Assembly (NCBI GenBank): GCA_036310185.1 | Contig: JAXJSH010000062.1 | Span: 1-13,257, forward strand | Reading direction: 5' to 3' | DNA from: JALENY01 sp036310185 | GTDB taxonomy: Bacteria > Bacillota > Clostridia > Lachnospirales > Lachnospiraceae | Length of the DNA stretch: 13,257 bases | Part shown: positions 7,627 through 13,257 of the stretch, piece by piece | Position numbering within the stretch: position 1 is the stretch's first letter | Layout: the number at the start of each line of letters is the position of its first letter | Translations under genes and position numbers: made by a program | Notes under the pieces: generated by a model | What the model saw: only the letters and a program-made list of their open reading frames with translations | Databases searched by the model: none | Told to the model about the DNA's origin: nothing

Positions 7627-8886
7627 TTGGATTCGATTATAGTGAATGGCGGACGGCCGCTTTACGGAAGTGTGCAGATACAGGGCTCGAAAAATGCAGT
7701 GCTCCCGATGATGGCAGCGGCAGTTTTGCACGATGGAATTACCGTTTTGAAGAGATGCCCCCGCATCTCCGATGTTTTTTTCATGACAGAGATCCTGAAA
7801 TGCCTCGGCGCCCAGGTCAGATGGCAGGGACACACTCTTTCTCTTGATTGCAGCAGAATCAATGCCTGCGTGATTCCGGCCATCTATGGAGTACAGATGC
7901 GCTCATCGCTTACCCTGATGGGAAGTCTGATCGGGAGGATGAACGGGTTTGAAATGCCGTTTCCAGGCGGCTGTGTCATAGGAAGACGACCGGTTGATCT
8001 ACATATCCAGGTTTTGGAATCCCTGGGAGCGGAAGTGGAAGAAAAAGAATGTGTGCTGAAAGCGGTTTGCCAAAAAGTGAAAGGCTTTTCGCATGTTTTC
8101 CGAAAAAAGAGCGTAGGCGCCACGGAAAATGCCATTCTGGCAGCCGTGAAAGCAGAAGGGGAAACCTATCTCTATGGCTGTTCCGTGGAACCGGAGATTG
8201 TCTGGCTTTGCCGTTTTCTGGAAAAAATGGGTGCTTCCATACGTGGAATCGGAACGGAAAATCTGATGATCCAGGGTGTGACCCGGCTGAAAGATGTGGA
8301 GTTTACGGTGCCGGCAGACCGGATCGTGGCAGGAACCTATCTGCTTGCGGGGGCTGCCACAAGGGGAAAGATCGTGCTGGAATATGCGCCGGCAGAAGAA
8401 ATGACAGCGATTCTTGATGCCTATAAGAAAATGGGTGGACAATATGAAGTAATCAGTGGTAAACTAGTAGCGGACAGCAGGAACATAGGGCATCCGCTTG
8501 CTTACATCGCCACCGATGTATATCCGGGACTGCCTACGGATCTGCAGTCTCCATTGCTGGCGGTGCTGGCCGGTGTTCCGGGGAAGAGTCATGTCTGTGA
8601 GACTGTATTTGAAGACCGGTTTAAGATTGTATCCCAGCTGAATCAGATGGGAGCCTGTATACAGGTTGACGGAAGAGATGCCATGGTTGCCGGTGTGGAA
8701 AAACTGCACGGTGAACGGGTAAGTGCCAGAGAATTGAGAGGCGGTGCGGCGCTGGTGATAGCGGCATTATCTGCACAGGGGGAGTCGCAGATTCTGAACC
8801 GCCATTATATCGAGCGTGGTTATGAGGATATCTGCAAAGATATGGGTGCCCTTGGAGGGGACATCAGGATAGATAAGGACGATTAA
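7627..8886 (+). CDS. murA: UDP-N-acetylglucosamine 1-carboxyvinyltransferase (MurA)
   Basis: Cytoplasmic enzyme that transfers enolpyruvate from PEP to UDP-GlcNAc, the committed step of peptidoglycan precursor synthesis and the fosfomycin target. With TTG 7627 as start the protein is 419 aa, the usual MurA length, and key residues fall at or next to their E. coli numbers: K22-N23 in GSKNAV, C116 in PGGCVIGRRPVDLH (E. coli C115, the residue alkylated by fosfomycin), D305 in LPTDLQ and R371 in ELRGGAAL. The catalytic Cys is present, so this copy should be active and fosfomycin-sensitive. It lies between ftsW and ftsQ, where B. subtilis has murG and murB. Bacillota often carry a second MurA elsewhere, so this may be one of two paralogues. 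ftsQ begins two bases after its stop codon. Confidence 0.95.
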   Translation: MDSIIVNGGRPLYGSVQIQGSKNAVLPMMAAAVLHDGITVLKRCPRISDVFFMTEILKCLGAQVRWQGHTLSLDCSRINACVIPAIYGVQMRSSLTLMGSLIGRMNGFEMPFPGGCVIGRRPVDLHIQVLESLGAEVEEKECVLKAVCQKVKGFSHVFRKKSVGATENAILAAVKAEGETYLYGCSVEPEIVWLCRFLEKMGASIRGIGTENLMIQGVTRLKDVEFTVPADRIVAGTYLLAGAATRGKIVLEYAPAEEMTAILDAYKKMGGQYEVISGKLVADSRNIGHPLAYIATDVYPGLPTDLQSPLLAVLAGVPGKSHVCETVFEDRFKIVSQLNQMGACIQVDGRDAMVAGVEKLHGERVSARELRGGAALVIAALSAQGESQILNRHYIERGYEDICKDMGALGGDIRIDKDD

Positions 8887-8888
8887 AT

Positions 8889-9719
8889 ATGGGGAAAGCA
8901 ACAAAGGAAGGACACAGGAAAAAAAGATCGATGGTCACGTTAGTCTGCGTAAGCGGCGTGCTGACAGTGGCGGTCATTTTATTTATATGTCTGTTTCATA
9001 TAAAGAAGATAACAGTAGAAGGAAATATTCATTATACGGAAGAAGAAATCAAAGCCATGATTATGGGCGATGCTTTTTCTGAAAACTCAATACTCTTTAC
9101 CTTGAAAAACGGGACACAGGAAATGGAAGATGTTCCTTTTCTGGAATCAATCCGGGTGGAGATGATTGCAAGAGATGAGGTACGTCTTATGGTGACGGAG
9201 AAGAGCATTGTGGGTTATCTGGAATATAATGGTGCATACTGGTATTTTGACCGAAACGGTATTGTGGTGGAAAAAACAGAGGAACCGGCGATGACAGCGG
9301 AAGAGCGTATTGCGGCTGAGGCTGCCCAGAATACCGAAGAAGGTATTGTTCTTGGTGAGGAGATGCCGGTAAAAAATTTTGTTCCGCTTGTAGAAGGGAA
9401 TGGATTCCGGTTTGAAAAAATGGTTTTGAATCATAAACTTGACATTTCCGATCCCGGAATTTTCAATGCACTTTCCAGCATAAACCAGATGATCAACAAG
9501 GACAATATTCCGCCGGATAAGGTGATATACGATGCGGACAGCAACATCACGCTGATCTATGGGGATATTGAAGTCTGGCTTGGAAAGGATGAACATCTGG
9601 AAGAAAAAATGAACACGCTGGCATCCATCATGCAGGAGATGGATGGACTGTCAGGAATCCTTCATCTGGAAGAATATGACTCCTCCAGGAGCGGAGTCAT
9701 ATTTGAGAAAAATACGTAA
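8889..9719 (+). CDS. ftsQ: Cell division protein FtsQ/DivIB
   Basis: Bitopic divisome scaffold that links early and late division proteins through FtsL and DivIC partners. The 276-aa protein has a basic cytoplasmic N-terminus, one membrane helix at about residues 15-36, and directly after it a POTRA domain opening with IKKITVEGNIHYTEEEI, followed by the extracytoplasmic FtsQ/DivIB domain. A Glu/Ala-rich stretch (around EERIAAEAAQNTEEG, near residues 138-152) looks like a loop insertion. The start is two bases after the murA stop, with GGA at 8877-8879, implying translational coupling. The last coding bases include a perfect 10-bp hairpin (9674-9702). Assignment rests on topology, POTRA and position before ftsZ, since this family is weakly conserved. 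Confidence 0.88.
   Translation: MGKATKEGHRKKRSMVTLVCVSGVLTVAVILFICLFHIKKITVEGNIHYTEEEIKAMIMGDAFSENSILFTLKNGTQEMEDVPFLESIRVEMIARDEVRLMVTEKSIVGYLEYNGAYWYFDRNGIVVEKTEEPAMTAEERIAAEAAQNTEEGIVLGEEMPVKNFVPLVEGNGFRFEKMVLNHKLDISDPGIFNALSSINQMINKDNIPPDKVIYDADSNITLIYGDIEVWLGKDEHLEEKMNTLASIMQEMDGLSGILHLEEYDSSRSGVIFEKNT
9674..9702 (+). repeat. Perfect inverted repeat in the 3' end of ftsQ
   Basis: ATATGACTCC (9674-9683) and its exact reverse complement GGAGTCATAT (9693-9702) flank a 9-base loop. No U-tract follows, so it is not a standard intrinsic terminator. It lies about 50 bases upstream of the ftsZ promoter and could stabilise the upstream mRNA end or serve as a protein site; neither is shown. Confidence 0.6.
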
Positions 9720-9724
9720 AATCT

Positions 9725-9750
9725 AAAAAATCCAGAAAAACGCAAAAAAA
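9725..9750 (+). promoter_or_regulatory. Phased A-tracts upstream of the ftsZ promoter
   Basis: A6 (9725-9730), A5 (9736-9740) and A7 (9744-9750) have centres about 9-10.5 bases apart and end just before the -35. This is the layout of an UP element or intrinsically curved DNA that boosts RNA polymerase binding. A further A7 lies within the spacer at 9768-9774. Confidence 0.45.
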
Positions 9751-9753
9751 GAG

Positions 9754-9782
9754 TTGATATATTTAACAAAAAAATATATGAT
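9754..9782 (+). promoter_or_regulatory. Sigma-A promoter of ftsZ
   Basis: TTGATA (9754-9759), a 17-base spacer and TATGAT (9777-9782), each 5/6 to consensus. Transcription would start near 9789, giving a leader of about 80 bases. The A-rich upstream DNA supports strong activity, as expected for the abundant FtsZ. Confidence 0.7.
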
Positions 9783-9788
9783 ATATTT
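9772..9788. repeat. 17-base palindrome over the ftsZ -10
   Basis: AAATATAT (9772-9779), centre G (9780) and ATATATTT (9781-9788) form perfect 8-base arms covering the -10 hexamer. It could be an operator for a dimeric regulator, but AT-rich DNA yields such repeats by chance fairly readily. Confidence 0.35.
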
Positions 9789-9823
9789 GAGTGTATCTAG
9801 AAAAAAACTAATTTTTGAGTATG

Positions 9824-9834
9824 CCCCCGGGGGG
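9824..9834. other. C5G6 block in the ftsZ leader
   Basis: CCCCCGGGGGG stands out in an otherwise very AT-rich leader. A hairpin would have only about three pairs, so it is not a terminator. It may be a protein site or a dimerising RNA element; role unknown. Confidence 0.3.
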
Positions 9835-9856
9835 TTAAAATAAGCGGGAGTGGAAA

Positions 9857-9863
9857 AAGGAGG
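9857..9863 (+). promoter_or_regulatory. Ribosome binding site deciding the ftsZ TTG start
   Basis: AAGGAGG, close to the ideal SD, ends seven bases before TTG 9871. ATG 9883 is 19 bases away, and the frame's GTG at 9850 lies upstream of the SD, so neither fits. Confidence 0.75.
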
Positions 9864-9870
9864 AAATACT

Positions 9871-11043
9871 TTGTTAGAGATTATGACAAATGAAGCGGAA
9901 TCAGCTGCTAAGATAATAGTTGTTGGTGTTGGCGGCGCAGGTAATAATGCGGTGAACCGCATGGTTGAGGAGACAACCGGCGGTGTGGAATTCGTAGGTG
10001 TGAATACAGATAAACAGGCTTTGACTTTATGTAAAGCACCGACAGTGGTACAGATCGGTGAAAAGCTTACAAAAGGTCTTGGTGCAGGTGCAAAACCGGA
10101 AGTTGGTCAGCAGGCTGCAGAAGAAAGCGTTGAAGATATCAAACAGGTTATCCAGGGCGCAGATATGGTATTTGTTACCTGTGGTATGGGCGGCGGAACC
10201 GGTACTGGTGCAGCTCCGGTCGTTGCAGGTATTGCAAAGAGCATGGGTATCCTTACGGTAGGTGTTGTTACAAAACCGTTCCGTTTTGAAGCAAAGACCC
10301 GTATGAACAATGCATTGCAGGGCATTGAAAGACTGAAAGAAAACGTGGATACCCTGATCGTTATCCCGAATGATAAACTGCTTGAGATCGTAGATCGCAG
10401 AACAACCATGCCGGAAGCGCTGAAGAAAGCAGATGAAGTGCTTCAGCAGGCTGTTCAGGGCATCACAGACCTGATCAATCAGCCGGCACTGATCAACCTT
10501 GACTTTGCTGATGTTCAGACCGTTATGACCGATAAAGGCATCGCTCATATCGGTATCGGTGAAGCAAAAGGTGATGAAAAAGCCCTTGAAGCAGTACAGC
10601 AGGCAGTTGCCAGCCCGCTTCTTGAGACTACCATTGCAGGCGCATCTCATGTTATCATCAATATTACCGGTGACATCTCTCTTATGGATGCCAACGATGC
10701 AGCAAGCTATGTTCAGGAACTGGCAGGTGACGAGGCAAACATCATCTTCGGTGCGATGTACGATGATTCTGATGTTGACTACTGCCGCATTACTGTTATT
10801 GCAACCGGACTGGATCAGCCGTCTGCAAAGAAGACAGCTCAGAGTTACGGCAGCAGCTCAGGAATTACAAGAAAGGCTCCGGCATTTTCTACACCGTCCT
10901 ACAACAGTGCACCGAAATATACGGCTCCCCAGGCTGCACCGGTGCAGATGCCGAATATGACTCTGCCGGAATCTTCTGTTCCGACCAGCAATGTACAGAA
11001 AAAGGATATCCAGATTCCGGATTTCCTGAAAAATCGTAAATAA
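9871..11043 (+). CDS. ftsZ: Cell division GTPase FtsZ
   Basis: Tubulin homologue that polymerises into the Z-ring and organises septal wall synthesis. The 390-aa protein starts LLEIMTNEAESAAKIIVVGVGGAGNNAVNRM-like (shown in two conserved blocks, KIIVVGVGGAGNNAVNRM being the first nucleotide-binding motif). The tubulin signature GGGTGTG is at residues 107-113, and the T7 synergy loop NLDFAD is at 209-214 with D211 and D214 for GTP hydrolysis. A variable Pro/Ser/Ala-rich linker of about 50 residues follows, then the conserved C-terminal peptide DIQIPDFLKNRK that docks FtsA, SepF or similar anchors. The start is TTG 9871, supported by an excellent SD. It has its own promoter and terminator. Codon choice (many GGT, GTT, GCA, GAA) looks more biased than in the neighbours, which suits high expression. 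No ftsA lies upstream. Confidence 0.98.
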   Translation: MLEIMTNEAESAAKIIVVGVGGAGNNAVNRMVEETTGGVEFVGVNTDKQALTLCKAPTVVQIGEKLTKGLGAGAKPEVGQQAAEESVEDIKQVIQGADMVFVTCGMGGGTGTGAAPVVAGIAKSMGILTVGVVTKPFRFEAKTRMNNALQGIERLKENVDTLIVIPNDKLLEIVDRRTTMPEALKKADEVLQQAVQGITDLINQPALINLDFADVQTVMTDKGIAHIGIGEAKGDEKALEAVQQAVASPLLETTIAGASHVIINITGDISLMDANDAASYVQELAGDEANIIFGAMYDDSDVDYCRITVIATGLDQPSAKKTAQSYGSSSGITRKAPAFSTPSYNSAPKYTAPQAAPVQMPNMTLPESSVPTSNVQKKDIQIPDFLKNRK

Positions 11044-11062
11044 ATAAGAAATGACAATGTTC

Positions 11063-11100
11063 TGGCCCCGTGTACCGATCGTGCATGGGGTCATTTTTTT
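11063..11100 (+). terminator. Intrinsic terminator of ftsZ
   Basis: Arms TGGCCCCGTG (11063-11072) and CATGGGGTCA (11084-11093) form a 10-bp stem with two G-U pairs around an 11-base loop, followed by T7 (11094-11100). It starts about 20 bases after the ftsZ stop and separates the dcw cluster from the next operon. Confidence 0.9.
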
Positions 11101-11169
11101 GAATTTTATCCTGTCTTTTGTTTTTCTTAAGAATTTCGTTTGGGTTTTCTTAACATAATTATGTTTAGA
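11101..11169. other. AT-rich region between the ftsZ terminator and the gntR promoter
   Basis: This holds no gene. TTTTCTTAA occurs twice in direct orientation (11122-11130 and 11145-11153), TTCTTAAGAA is a 10-base palindrome at 11124-11133, and a 14-base palindrome occupies 11152-11165. These are possible regulator contacts; none is proven. Confidence 0.35.
11152..11165. repeat. 14-base perfect palindrome just upstream of the gntR -35
   Basis: AACATAATTATGTT is fully self-complementary and ends four bases before the -35. Its place suits an activator or second regulator site, or chance in AT-rich DNA. Confidence 0.4.
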
Positions 11170-11198
11170 TTGACAGAGAGACTATGATAGAATATAAT
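11170..11198 (+). promoter_or_regulatory. Perfect consensus sigma-A promoter of the gntR-ABC operon
   Basis: TTGACA (11170-11175), exactly 17 bases, TATAAT (11193-11198): both hexamers match consensus fully. Transcription would start near 11205, inside the operator described next. Confidence 0.9.
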
Positions 11199-11200
11199 AA

Positions 11201-11223
11201 GTGTATTAATACAAATAGTACAC
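11201..11223. promoter_or_regulatory. Probable GntR operator over the transcription start
   Basis: Arms GTGTATTA (11201-11208) and TAGTACAC (11216-11223) are an inverted repeat with one mismatch and a 7-base centre. GTATTAATAC inside it (11203-11212) is itself a perfect palindrome. Its position from just after the -10 through +1 is that of a repressor site, and the first gene is a GntR regulator, so autorepression is the natural reading (inference). Confidence 0.65.
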
Positions 11224-11240
11224 TTTGTAAGGAGAATGGC

Positions 11241-11618
11241 ATGATAGTTATTGATTACCAGGATCGTACACCTATTTATGAACAGATTGTGGAACGGGTT
11301 CAGACGCTGATCATCAAGGGTATTCTGAAGTCGGATGAGCAGCTGCCCTCTGTGAGAAAACTGGCGGTTGATCTGGCCATAAACCCGAACACGATACAAA
11401 AAGCCTTTGCTGTGCTGGAACAGCAGGGGTTTATCTACTCGGTCAAGGGCCGGGGCAGTTTTGTTGCGTCGAATCCAAAGGGGGGAATCGCGCACAAAAG
11501 AGAGGAATTTTACCAGCAGCTTAAGGAGACCATATCAAATGCCAGGGATTTGAAGATCGAACTGGCAGATTTGCAGCGAAAAGTAGAAGAATACTACGGG
11601 GAGGCGCAGCATGATTGA
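11241..11618 (+). CDS. GntR-family transcriptional regulator, YtrA subfamily
   Basis: Small DNA-binding repressor of 125 aa. A winged helix-turn-helix covers about residues 9-77 (PIYEQIVERVQTLIIKGIL, then LPSVRKLAVDLAINPNT as the recognition region, wing GRGSFV at 70-75). It is followed only by a short helical, charged tail (84-120) that probably dimerises, without the large effector domain of FadR or HutC types; this is the YtrA layout. ATG 11241 has AAGGAG six bases upstream; the frame's earlier ATG at 11184 lies within the promoter and upstream of the transcription start. It overlaps the ATPase gene by eight bases. YtrA regulators usually repress their own ABC operon, often induced by cell-envelope antibiotics; the inducer here is unknown. 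Confidence 0.92.
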   Translation: MIVIDYQDRTPIYEQIVERVQTLIIKGILKSDEQLPSVRKLAVDLAINPNTIQKAFAVLEQQGFIYSVKGRGSFVASNPKGGIAHKREEFYQQLKETISNARDLKIELADLQRKVEEYYGEAQHD

Positions 11619-12513
11619 AGTAAAGGGATTGAGTAAAAAATTTGGAGATATTCAGGCCGTGGCCGATGTGTCTCTGAACATAAAAGAAGGATGCATTTTT
11701 GGCCTTGTGGGGACAAATGGTGCCGGAAAAAGTACATTTCTGCGTATGCTGGCGGGGGTATTGAAACCGGATGAGGGAAGTATTAGGATAGATGGAGAAC
11801 CGGTCTTTGAAAATCAGAAGGCAAAAGAAAATCTGTTCTTCATACCGGAAGATGCCTATTTTTTTGCCAATGCCACACCGGTTCAGATGATGGACTATTA
11901 CAGCAGGATTTATCCGGATTATGACAGGACACTGTTTCTGGAACTGATGGAGCAGTTCGGACTGGATGGAAAAAGAAAAATACAGACTTTTTCAAAGGGA
12001 ATGAAAAAGCAGCTCAGCGTTCTTCTCGGCATTGCGTCAAATGCCAGATACCTGTTCTGTGATGAGACTTTTGACGGTCTGGACCCGGTCATGCGGCAGG
12101 CGGTAAAAGGTATTTTTGCATCCGGCGTGGTCAAAAGAGAACTGACACCGGTTATTGCATCTCACAATCTACGTGAACTGGAGGATATCTGTGATCATGT
12201 GGGACTGCTGCATAAAGGCGGTGTTCTGCTGTCGGAAGATCTGGAAGATATGAAATTTCATATTCACAAGGTTCAGTGTGTGCTTCCAAATGATACGATG
12301 GAGCATCACCTCCTGAAAGAACTGGAAGTGCTGCGGTGTGAGCGAAGCGGTTCCCTGCTTATGATTACGGCCAGAGGAACAAAAGTGGAGATTATGGATT
12401 GTGTGAACCGGCATGCACCGGTTTACAGCGAGATCATTCCTCTGTCTCTGGAGGAAATATTTATCAGTGAAACGGAGGTAGCCGGATATGAAGTCAAAGA
12501 CATTTTCTTCTGA
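11611..12513 (+). CDS. ABC transporter ATP-binding protein (ABC-2/YtrB-like)
   Basis: Cytoplasmic ATPase subunit of 300 aa that should power the membrane protein encoded next. Walker A is GTNGAGKST (34-42, K40), the signature is FSKGMKKQ with S128 rather than LSGGQ, Walker B ends LFCDET (D151, catalytic E152) and the H-loop is SHN with H185. The Q-loop region reads IPEDAYFF, without the usual Gln, and DET replaces DEP; such variants are seen in YtrB-like exporters. The last ~90 residues form a C-terminal extension after the ATPase core. ATG 11611 overlaps the gntR stop and has GGGGAGG six bases upstream, so translation is coupled. Substrate is unknown; antimicrobial peptide or lipid export is a guess from the operon type. 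Confidence 0.93.
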   Translation: MIEVKGLSKKFGDIQAVADVSLNIKEGCIFGLVGTNGAGKSTFLRMLAGVLKPDEGSIRIDGEPVFENQKAKENLFFIPEDAYFFANATPVQMMDYYSRIYPDYDRTLFLELMEQFGLDGKRKIQTFSKGMKKQLSVLLGIASNARYLFCDETFDGLDPVMRQAVKGIFASGVVKRELTPVIASHNLRELEDICDHVGLLHKGGVLLSEDLEDMKFHIHKVQCVLPNDTMEHHLLKELEVLRCERSGSLLMITARGTKVEIMDCVNRHAPVYSEIIPLSLEEIFISETEVAGYEVKDIFF

Positions 12514-13257
12514 GTTTCGAAAACAGGAATTTAAAAGGCAGGCATGGCTGATGGGGGTGTTTACCGGGCTGTTTTTTCTGGTCCTGCCTGTTCGCTGGCT
12601 GATGGAACTGGACAACCTGAGCTATCGAACGACCTATACATGGAAAGAGTGGTGTGATCTGTTTATTTACCGCAATGTTGGTTCGGATCTTCTTCAGATA
12701 TCCGTCTGCTTTGCTGCGGTGCTCTGTGCGATTTATCATTTTGCATATCTGCATTCTGGAAAAAAGATGGATTTTTACGGAAGTTTTCCCATTCGAAGAG
12801 ACCAGATGTTCCGGCATAAAGTGATATTTGGATACATTGATTTTGTGATACCCTATACGGTCATGCTGGGAACAGTTATTATTCTGGGCGTTTCAAAAAA
12901 TTTTGTGACCGGCAAAAGTATGGTCACATTTCTGATGCTGTGGGGTGCGGATCAGTTGATTTTTCTTCTGGTTTATCTGGTGTCGGCGCTGGCTATGATA
13001 TTGACCGGAAAAATTGTGATCGGTATTCTGGGAAGTGGAGTTCTGCTATATTTCAGTATGTTTGCAGATCTCATTTTTAATCAGTATGTGAGATCCTTTT
13101 TTGAGACCAGTGTGATGGAATATGGATATGGAAAAGGGGCTTATTTTTCCGCCTTTTATTACGGAAACAGTCTGAAAAACAGGCTGGTGGAGCTCTACTG
13201 GGGACAGAGAGGCATATCGGTAAGTGGTATTTTGTTTGTACTGTGCGGTGTGGCTGC
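12488..13257 (+). CDS. ABC transporter membrane subunit, truncated by the window's right edge
   Basis: The frame from ATG 12488 stays open to the last base (256 codons visible). It overlaps the ATPase gene by 26 bases and has GGAGG at 12474-12478, nine bases before the start. The protein begins MKSKTFSSEFRKQEFKRQ, then shows hydrophobic helices at about 20-38, 66-86, 110-134, 144-170, 173-196 and one starting near 242. The loop KKMDFYGSFPIRRDQMF (92-108) resembles the segment seen in clostridial permeases paired with YtrB-like ATPases. Identification rests on hydrophobicity, this loop and the gene's place after the ATPase. The C-terminus and any further permease lie outside the window. Confidence 0.85.
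   Translation, partial: MKSKTFSSEFRKQEFKRQAWLMGVFTGLFFLVLPVRWLMELDNLSYRTTYTWKEWCDLFIYRNVGSDLLQISVCFAAVLCAIYHFAYLHSGKKMDFYGSFPIRRDQMFRHKVIFGYIDFVIPYTVMLGTVIILGVSKNFVTGKSMVTFLMLWGADQLIFLLVYLVSALAMILTGKIVIGILGSGVLLYFSMFADLIFNQYVRSFFETSVMEYGYGKGAYFSAFYYGNSLKNRLVELYWGQRGISVSGILFVLCGVA

Noticed and set aside
9674..9719. Hairpin at the end of ftsQ as a terminator
   Set aside because: The stem is perfect but followed by ATTTGAGAAAAA rather than a U-tract.
9824..9834. C5G6 block as an intrinsic terminator
   Set aside because: It has no loop space for a stable stem and no T-run after it.
11184..11240. ATG 11184 as start of the GntR regulator
   Set aside because: It falls between the -35 and -10 and would not be transcribed; ATG 11241 has a good SD.

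Overview
The window looks like part of the division and cell wall (dcw) cluster of a Gram-positive anaerobe of the Clostridia, most likely Lachnospiraceae. This rests on the gene order, the style of the proteins (two tandem class B PBPs, FtsZ ending in DIQIPDFLKNRK), Bacillota-type A/G-rich Shine-Dalgarno (SD) sites, frequent TTG starts and moderate GC. The assignment is inferred from protein and gene-order resemblance, not from a search. All genes read on the + strand.

Region 1 (1-3976) holds two tandem class B penicillin-binding proteins of the FtsI/SpoVD type. The first is open to the left edge and probably starts outside the window. Between them lies a 19-bp hairpin followed by T5, shaped like an intrinsic terminator. 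It ends directly at the best start codon of the second PBP and also covers that gene's likely SD. This is the most unusual structure in the window.

Region 2 (4000-9719) starts with a good sigma-A promoter and runs mraY, murD, ftsW/spoVE, murA, ftsQ/divIB. The products make lipid I, add D-Glu to UDP-MurNAc-L-Ala, polymerise glycan at the septum, commit UDP-GlcNAc to the pathway and scaffold the divisome. murE, murF, murG, murB, murC and ftsA are absent from this stretch, and murA sits where Bacillus subtilis has murG-murB.

Region 3 (9720-11100) is ftsZ with its own promoter, phased A-tracts, a palindrome over the -10 and a strong terminator. ftsW, murA and ftsZ all appear to use TTG start codons, each with a well-placed SD.

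Region 4 (11101-13257) is a separate accessory operon: a short YtrA-type GntR regulator, an ABC ATPase and an ABC membrane subunit cut by the right edge, with overlapping genes. It is driven by a perfect consensus promoter (TTGACA-17-TATAAT) with an inverted repeat at the transcription start, which suggests tight autorepression. Several start codons were moved inward from the longest reading frame on SD, promoter and family-alignment grounds. I see no mobile element, CRISPR array, tRNA or rRNA, and no gene-free stretch over 300 bases. I do not see a wholly new system; the findings are mainly regulatory.
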